Of a stretch of 64,000 bases of DNA, positions 58,326 to 64,000 are shown piece by piece; the first letter of the stretch is position 1; every line of letters begins with the position of its first letter. The translations under genes and the position numbers were made by a program. This DNA comes from Anadara kagoshimensis (lineage: Eukaryota; Mollusca; Bivalvia; Arcoida; Arcidae): assembly GCA_021292105.1 (NCBI GenBank), contig CM037869.1:1645001-1709000 (forward strand), written 5' to 3'. Below the pieces are notes generated by a model that saw only the letters and a list, made by a program, of their open reading frames with translations, had not been told where the DNA came from and did not search any database.

Positions 58326-58732
58326 TTAACTGGATTTTTTTTCAAATTTGTGATGACCGAAATTGTCATGTAAAGCGGTAATTTAGGGGTAGGAGACCAA
58401 AAATGGGCTATTTTGGATCATTGAAATAGTCTAAGACTAACGTGACCAAGAATTTCTAAGAATGTGTATGTGATTAAAAGAACAAATTTTATTCATGTTA
58501 AAAGGTATACATTGTATACTTTTGGGACTATGCACATCGTATAATACCTTACACATTTCATGCATAATGAAATGTTGATATAACTCGTTTATTACAATAT
58601 TAGAAATTTCAGTTTTGCATGATATACAATTGAAGGTAGACATTTTGTTACTTATATATTTATATATAAAAGCAAATCAGCTGATCTGAAAATATCACCA
58701 TCTAAAACGCAATATCCTATCTAATTACTTAC

Positions 58733-58792
58733 TTGAGTCGTATACTCCCCATATTTTTAGAATTCTGTACTCTTCAAAGAGGTTCTCGTCAC
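58733..58792 (-). CDS. Exon of the PAN-domain gene (60 bp, phase 1-1)
   Basis: Acceptor TTATTTTTAAG, donor TCAA/GTAAGTAA (strong). Reads DENLFEEYRILKIWGVYDS. Joining to the exon upstream makes a GGT codon (Gly) and joining downstream makes ATT (Ile). Short, but both splice sites and both phases fit. Confidence 0.7.
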
Positions 58793-59947
58793 CTTAAAAA
58801 TAATAGAAACGAAAGTAAATACCGGTATCAAAGAAATGAAAATCGATTCTTAACAACATTCATATTAATATCTAAATATAAGTTCCCACAAATCTTTAAC
58901 TGACACAAGTGTTGCTTATTTGGTACATTAGCTTACCATTATTTTTAACAGTATTTGAAGGTTTTATCTAGTTGGTAACTCACAAATGGAAAATGGTCAA
59001 ATACGTAATCGCACAACCGAATGATCTAATCTTTATTTTCATAGGATAACGTGTATTTAATATCGTTGCAAAACTGGCTATATCTTTCAGTTTCTCTTGA
59101 ATACAAGAATGTAAGAAAGATAATCATTGGCTTATCAGTCACGTGACATTAGACAGTTGTTACTCGATTACTCTATTTACTAATATTTTAAGTTTTAGCG
59201 GGTTACAAGGCCCCATGTTCCCCGTCAAGGATTTAAAATTTACATTGATCTTTTACAGGGTACATGGGGCCGTGTCAACTGCAAAAACCCTGTATAAAGT
59301 GTTTGTCACCCTTCAAAGCAGTAATAATTCGGTCTGTTTAACTTCGATGTTGTCTTCTGTGTGAGATACGTACGCTGTCGCCATGTTTGATTACCATAAA
59401 AAGTCCGAAGTGTACGAGTTACTTTTCTTTTCCCGCTAAATGTCGCGTGCATTTATGTACCCCGACAGATCTCCGAACATAGTTCTATGTACCCAGACAA
59501 GTGAACATATCGCTATGCGACAAGTGTCTTTTAAGGGTGACAAATTATATTGTTCTAACTTTTGTTCAAACATGAATATCGAGTTTAAATAGTTTTTTTC
59601 TTTTTGGATTGCGATCATTATAATTATGTTTGATTTGATAATAACATCAAGTAATATTTACAATTGCGATTGATCTTCTTTACATTAACCTGATTGGTTT
59701 TGGTGGCATTCAATCGCTAATGAATACGGTGTAGGTCATGACCTTGGATTACGTACCGTTTAACTAACTGATGACGATATAGAATTTGATTGGCCAGCAT
59801 TACAACCTAGTCCCAGCAACAAACCACATAGAATAGTTTTACAATATGAAGTAAGACAATAAAATATGATTGAAATAATATTAACAGAATGGTCGTTTCC
59901 TGTATGAATTTTATGTCATTCAATTTTAATTGTTTTCAATTCAATAC
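58793..59947 (-). other. Intron of the PAN-domain gene (1.16 kb)
   Basis: GTATTG at the donor end, TTTTTAAG at the acceptor. Nothing recognised inside. Confidence 0.6.
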
Positions 59948-60099
59948 CTGGTATATTTCCAAAGACTGATTGTCCTGTTTTAGTGACGTAATACTTAGGA
60001 TAACCTGTTGTTAAGGCTTTAGGATAATGCACAGCAAAATACAAATTCTGTCTTGATTCGCTGCTGTTTGAAGCTTTAAATATTACATCCTCATTTTCT
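59948..60099 (-). CDS. Exon of the PAN-domain gene (152 bp, phase 2-1)
   Basis: Acceptor TTTTTCTATTCAG, donor ACCAG/GTATTG. Reads ENEDVIFKASNSSESRQ, NLYFAVHYPKALTTGYPKY and YVTKTGQSVFGNIP. One sequon (NSS). The regular beta-strand-like pattern suggests a beta-sandwich module shared with the next exon upstream. The fold is not identified. Confidence 0.75.
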
Positions 60100-60175
60100 C
60101 TGAATAGAAAAATGAAATTCATATTTCAAAATATCCTGACATATTAAATTTACATATTATGCCATTTTTATTTTT

Positions 60176-60223
60176 AGAGCATTAGACGTTTTAGAATGCA
60201 ATTCCTCATCAGTAGTGCTTGGA
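60176..60223 (-). ncRNA. Degraded hammerhead motif
   Basis: On the minus strand AGCACTA, CTGATGAG, a GAA/TTC stem II, then TAAAAC and GTCTAATGCT. The second core (GAAA) is changed, so it is probably inactive. Confidence 0.6.
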
Positions 60224-60442
60224 CCAACATTGTGAAAACCAAAACAGTTTTTGGTAGAGGGGCTTGACAGTATATCCAAATGACTCAAATATATATTAAA
60301 TGTATATAAAACTTTCACAAAAATGAACATGCCACACAAATTTGATAAATTAAACACTGAAAACTTTCTCCACCAAATTGTATTTTAGAAATTTAGAAAA
60401 TCAATTACAAAATTAATAAATAATAACGAAGAATGATAATAG

Positions 60443-60593
60443 AATCTATCATGAGTGTCCATGTAGGATAAGGAAAATCTCACCCAAGGGATTGAATATT
60501 TCAGTCAGAGACGGGGCTTACCGAGTCTCTGACAAAAATATTCAACCCCGAGGGTGGGATTTCCCTTTCCTACATGGATAAACTCATGATTTA
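60443..60593. mobile_element. 150-bp foldback element
   Basis: Left arm (from AATCTATCATGAG through 'tccatgtagga', 'aaatctcaccc' and 'gtcagagac') pairs with the right arm ('gtctctgac', 'gggtgggattt', 'tcctacatgga', 'ctcatgattt') with few mismatches and a loop of about 14 bases. Probably the head of a longer non-coding repeat. Confidence 0.8.
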
Positions 60594-62003
60594 TTCTTTT
60601 TTCCATTTTGATTACAATTTGTGGCTTCAAGTATCAGTTACATCGACATCGACGCCATCTTTGTAAATCCGGCTGTATTTACATAAACATAAATATGACC
60701 ATCGGACAGAATGTACCCGATTTTGGTTTATACAAAATGTATAAGCTAGAAAACAAAGCTACTTTTTCTTCTAATATCCCAAAATAAACATTTGAAACGC
60801 AGTGAAAATTTCTAAATTGTTTTAGTCATTTTCCCGCAAGACGACGTAATGTCTCCACAATATGACATAATTTAATTGTCATTTGATTGTGACGTCAGTG
60901 AAAATACGAAGAAGGTGAAAAAAGAATTTTCTACCATCGTTTCATCAAGCGGAAATCTCTATCTCAAACATAGGAAGATGGAAGAAATATCGGAGTTAAA
61001 TTACATACGAAAAGAACAAGCGTGTTTTTATGAAACTTTATTTACATAAAAAGAAGAGATGGCTAAAGTTAGTGATGAAGTAAACACCTTTTGAATGGGC
61101 CCATTATAAACCTGGACAACCTTTAATGAACGCATCCCACAAAAAACAGACGGTATTCTATCTCAACCAATATGGTTCAATAATGACATATTAGTTAACA
61201 ATAAAAACGTTTTTATTCAAACTGGTGCAAGCAAGATGTTGGTTTCACAAATGATTTAGTGAGCGAAAATGGTCAACATAAAGCATACCCTTTCATAGTA
61301 CAGAAGATACATCACTACAATGTTTTCAGTTCAAAATAACCATAGTATTATTAGTATTAGTACCAACCAATGATTTTTGTATGAAAATTGGAATATAAGG
61401 AACAGAACTATGTTCTTTTTAATGAAACGCAATGGAAACTCTTATACATATATTTTCTAAATAGTTAGAAATGTTTGGATACATATAAATTCAACTCTTA
61501 GTCAAACATTCATTACTAATTACAGAATTTGAATGAACTCCCGATAAGATACGTTTTTATTTCCAGAACGATGAAAATAATGCAATAAATATGATATTAC
61601 TTATTATTATACATGCAAAACAAAGAGAAATTCCTTTGTTTGCAAATTCTTTACGTTATTGAACTTTAATTTATTTGTTTCACATTGAATACGCTTTAGA
61701 AGAGGAAGCTCTCATTTCGGAGATTTTCATAAAACAAGGCATTTATTTATATTAGTATCTGATAATCGTATGTAAAACAATTGAATTACGACTAATTTTT
61801 GATAATGCTTAGTTGTCATTGTAAAGGATAAATTCAAATAACGTTTTATTTTAAAGTTTTAATTGTTATACGGTATATATAAAGATTTTTTGACAATATT
61901 GAGCAAACCATTTAAAATATGCATATAAATACTAATACCACTTTTACAGACAGGACAAGTAGTTTATACTGGCATTACTTAATGATAAATGATTTATACT
62001 TAC

Positions 62004-62164
62004 GTTATATTTAGTTGTATCGTATCTAATATAAGTCCGTATGTACTATGTTTGACAAAAATCGGTTCCTTTACAATCCAATCTAATATTGAATTGCTGC
62101 TAAAAGGTTCACTATATCTCATATTAAACTTTACCGATGCATTATTGATAAAGTTAACATCAAT
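62004..62164 (-). CDS. Exon of the PAN-domain gene (161 bp, phase 0-2)
   Basis: Acceptor CTTTTCTTTTACAG, donor ATAAC/GTAAGT, both strong. Reads IDVNFINNASVKFNMRY, SEPFSSNSILDWIVKEP, IFVKHSTYGLILDTIQLNI. Two sequons (NAS; NIT at the splice). Not matched to a family from memory. The pattern looks like an extracellular beta-rich domain. Confidence 0.75.
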
Positions 62165-62179
62165 CTGTAAAAGAAAAGA

Positions 62180-62265
62180 GCAGTAATCTAAAACAAACAT
62201 ACTAATCCAAGTCCGAATCACAATCCAGAAGCAAAGTAAAAATTTTGGAACTGACAAGTCAGTAA
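62180..62265 (-). repeat. T-module fragment
   Basis: Distal part of the module only ('aacaaacatactaatcc' to 'ggaactgacaagt'). Confidence 0.75.
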
Positions 62266-62324
62266 CCGATATTGGGATTTAAAAAGACGCATATGTAATG
62301 TATTATCTAGTTATTAGTTTTTTC

Positions 62325-62475
62325 TAGTTAAACAGGAAGTGCTTACCCTTCCGGAGTACCCGGCCTCACTTCCCTGGTGTTCACGTGTCTAACCTAACTT
62401 GTCAGTTCCAAAGGTTTTACTTTGCTTCTGGATCGCGATTCGGACATGGATTAGTATGTTTGTTTTTGATTTTCA
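62325..62475 (+). repeat. T module, 5'-shortened
   Basis: Starts at 'gttaaacaggaagtgc' and runs to 'tatgtttgtttttga'. The mariner begins at once after it. Confidence 0.8.
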
Positions 62476-63470
62476 ATATAGTCTCCATTTACCCCAATAC
62501 ACTTAGCCCACTTTTCTTTCAGACTGTCTATACCTTTGAAATAGAAGTCTTCGGTTTGGTCCTGAAACCATACCTCTGTGGCAGTCCATCATCATAATGA
62601 AATCTGGTTTCCCGTAAATGGGATTTCAAATTTCTAAATAGAAAATAATCACTGGGTGCCAAATTGGGACTGTAGGGTGGGTGATTAAGTTGTTCGAACT
62701 TGCATTCACGAATCGCTGCTTGTGCAATCCTTGACTTGTGCACAGTAGCATTGTCGTGAAAAAGCAATTCCCCTCAGCTCAACTTTCCCCTCCTTTTTAA
62801 TTTAATAGCAGGTTTCAGCTGCTTCAATAGATAAGCACAGTAAGACCAAGTGATAGAGATTCCAGCAGGTTTATAATTGATTAAACAGAACACCTTTAGA
62901 ATCCCAAAACACAGTGGCCATCACTTTGCCAGCTAATGGTTGGGTTTTGAATTGCTTCCATTGCATGGACTCTTTTTTGGTTTCTGGGTCCCAATGCTGA
63001 ATCCATGTTTCATCACCAGTTACTAAACGTAAATGGAGGCTCTCCGGGTTATCATTATAAATGACTTGACTGGAGTCTTTGGAAGCGATCCTGCACATTA
63101 AAGTTTCTGGGGACCAATCTTGCAGATACTTTTGACATCCCAAGATGCTCGTGGATAACCGTGTATACACTTGCATGTGAAATGTCACACTCCCTAGCTA
63201 TGTCAGCAATCTTAATTGACGATCATTCATGATGAGGGTCTCCACAGACGTGACAATTTCTTTGTGATGGCATCAGCTAGCCGACCTGACCATGGGTCAT
63301 CCTTCAGTGAGGTGCACCCACGTTTAAATTCAGCTGACCATTTTGCCACTGTGGAATAGGCAGCACCACTGTCACCGTACACCGCGGCCATTCGCCGGTG
63401 AATTTCTTTGGCATTTGATCCCTCGACTGTGAGGAACTTTATTACTGCCATAAACTCAACATTTTTGATT
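62476..63470 (-). pseudogene. Mariner transposase (D,D34D), broken
   Basis: Mariner transposase cuts and pastes its element at TA sites. On the minus strand: helix-turn-helix part from ATG 63451 (MAVIKFLTVEGSNAKEIHRR, then TVAKWSAEFKRG), a second DNA-binding part (IHEHLGMSKVSAR near 63150), catalytic DDD with VTGDETWI (near 63020), FHDNATVH (near 62760) and SPNLAPSDYFLF (near 62665). The spacing between the second and third Asp is 34 residues, the mariner signature. The C-terminus (IDSLKEKWAKCI, near 62500) is out of frame. At least four frame changes or stops lie along the roughly 320-codon gene, near 63275, 63200, 63125-63110 and 62585, with further damage near 62850. It is a dead copy. The terminal repeats were not resolved. 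Confidence 0.9.
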
Positions 63471-63654
63471 TTCCATCATTGCTTGATGGTCACCAACTTT
63501 GAATGCTTTTGAGAATTACACAAATATGTTGTGACAAATAAACTTAATATGCTTAAAATGGCAGAATGTTGTGTTGTCTAAATAAGGAAAGAAAATGTGT
63601 GTTACGCTTGGCTGAATACGCTGTTGTATGAATTTTCTGACTTCCCTTGTATAT
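63471..63654. other. Flank of the mariner
   Basis: Probably includes the 5' end of the mariner. Nothing else recognised. Confidence 0.4.
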
Positions 63655-63800
63655 CCAGGGCAATCCTGGACACAGAGACATCAAAATTATCAACAATATT
63701 GTCGGCCATAAACTGCCTTGATAAGTTTAGGCTTGCAATATCACTGCAAGCAACCTGTTCGTTATACAAAATCCCTGTAGGTATATAAGCTCAGTAAATG
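63655..63800 (-). mobile_element. Fossil retroelement scrap, RT C-terminus
   Basis: Short and decayed ('ccagggcaatcctggacac', 'ttgataagtttaggcttgc'), without the T module next to it. Confidence 0.6.
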
Positions 63801-63961
63801 TGATCGTTTGCTTGCACGATAAAGTGTAAGATAACTACATTGTAAATTTGATTGCAATATGCAATTTGGTGACGTCAATTTTTCGGTTCAATCGTCTTAG
63901 TTTGAGGTCAAAGCGCAACATGTATACTTTGTTTTAACACTGTGTACCACTGAATACTTAC

Positions 63962-64000
63962 GAATTTTGGACACCGGCTTGTAAAAGGCAGATCTATTAA
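63962..64000 (-). CDS. Exon of the PAN-domain gene, cut by the window edge
   Basis: The last 13 codons of an exon end at the strong donor TTC/GTAAGTATT (LIDLPFTSRCPKF). It ends in phase 0, which fits the phase-0 start of the exon at 62164. The frame is open to the window edge; the gene start lies beyond. Confidence 0.6.

Larger units (their letters stand above)
54030..58732 (-). other. Large repeat-filled intron of the PAN-domain gene
   Basis: This is the longest intron (4.7 kb). It holds hammerhead-bearing repeat (54320-54640), retroelement relics and T modules listed separately, and three similar 'atagacaggtaatcttattacag' units near 54135-54310. The frame 58643-58437 (68 codons) has no suitable acceptor. 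An extra phase 1-1 exon cannot be excluded. Confidence 0.6.
60100..62003 (-). other. Intron of the PAN-domain gene (1.9 kb)
   Basis: Contains a decayed hammerhead repeat (60165-60290) and a 150-bp foldback (60443-60593) followed by a TGACGTCA palindrome (60890-60897). No gene otherwise. Confidence 0.65.
62165..63961 (-). other. Intron of the PAN-domain gene with nested transposons
   Basis: Holds T-module pieces (62180-62265 minus; 62325-62475 plus), a broken mariner (62476-63470) and a retroelement scrap (63655-63800). No other coding sequence. Confidence 0.65.

Noticed and set aside
58437-58643. 68-codon frame as another exon of the PAN-domain gene
   Set aside because: It has cysteines but lacks a suitable acceptor and donor in phase 1.

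Overview
The window is AT-rich, intron-bearing and dominated by repeats. It looks like a bivalve mollusc nuclear genome. The evidence is a tRNA-derived SINE of the mollusc type, a short interspersed element starting CAAGAGGCCCATGGGCC that I know as abundant in bivalves, an L1/Tx1-like LINE, a mariner, and many relics of one reverse transcriptase family with a YIDDVLS box. The species cannot be named from the sequence.

Layout. 1-6.7 kb: a dispersed repeat (called RB here) split by a 5.36 kb LINE insertion bounded by a 13-bp target duplication (140-152 and 5516-5528). Inside those bounds, 5' of the LINE endonuclease/reverse transcriptase ORF and on the same strand, lies an intronless NADAR domain. 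6.7-9.5 kb: a hairpin-headed repeat, unassigned sequence and a SINE. 9.5-22.2 kb and 27.4-41.7 kb: two direct copies of one composite unit (inverted terminal modules, RB sequence, a 44-bp satellite of about 142 and 168 monomers, decayed satellite, retroelement relics, hammerhead-ribozyme-bearing repeats). Between them lie an inverted RB copy carrying a probable solo LTR with a 5-bp target duplication (22514-23662), a 24-bp satellite open on both strands (24713-26550), and a large nested palindrome (27.2-29.3 kb). 42-45.1 kb: another retroelement relic and tandem module copies. 45.5-46 kb: a 124-bp foldback. 46.3-51.3 kb: a tandem duplication of about 1.9 kb, the second copy split by a 1.1 kb element with TAA duplications. 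51.3-52.7 kb: microsatellite and ribozyme-repeat fragments.

52.7-64 kb holds the only convincing host gene, on the minus strand and running off the right edge. Six exons with good splice sites and matching phases add up to 256 codons plus a stop. The product looks extracellular: five N-glycosylation sequons and a C-terminal PAN/apple-like cysteine module. Its introns carry a broken mariner, retroelement relics, a foldback and ribozyme-bearing repeats.

The most interesting points are the NADAR domain inside a LINE insertion, the near-complete type I hammerhead ribozymes repeated in the retroelement-rich blocks, and the satellite that expanded inside both copies of one composite element. No complete intact protein-coding gene lies wholly inside the window.
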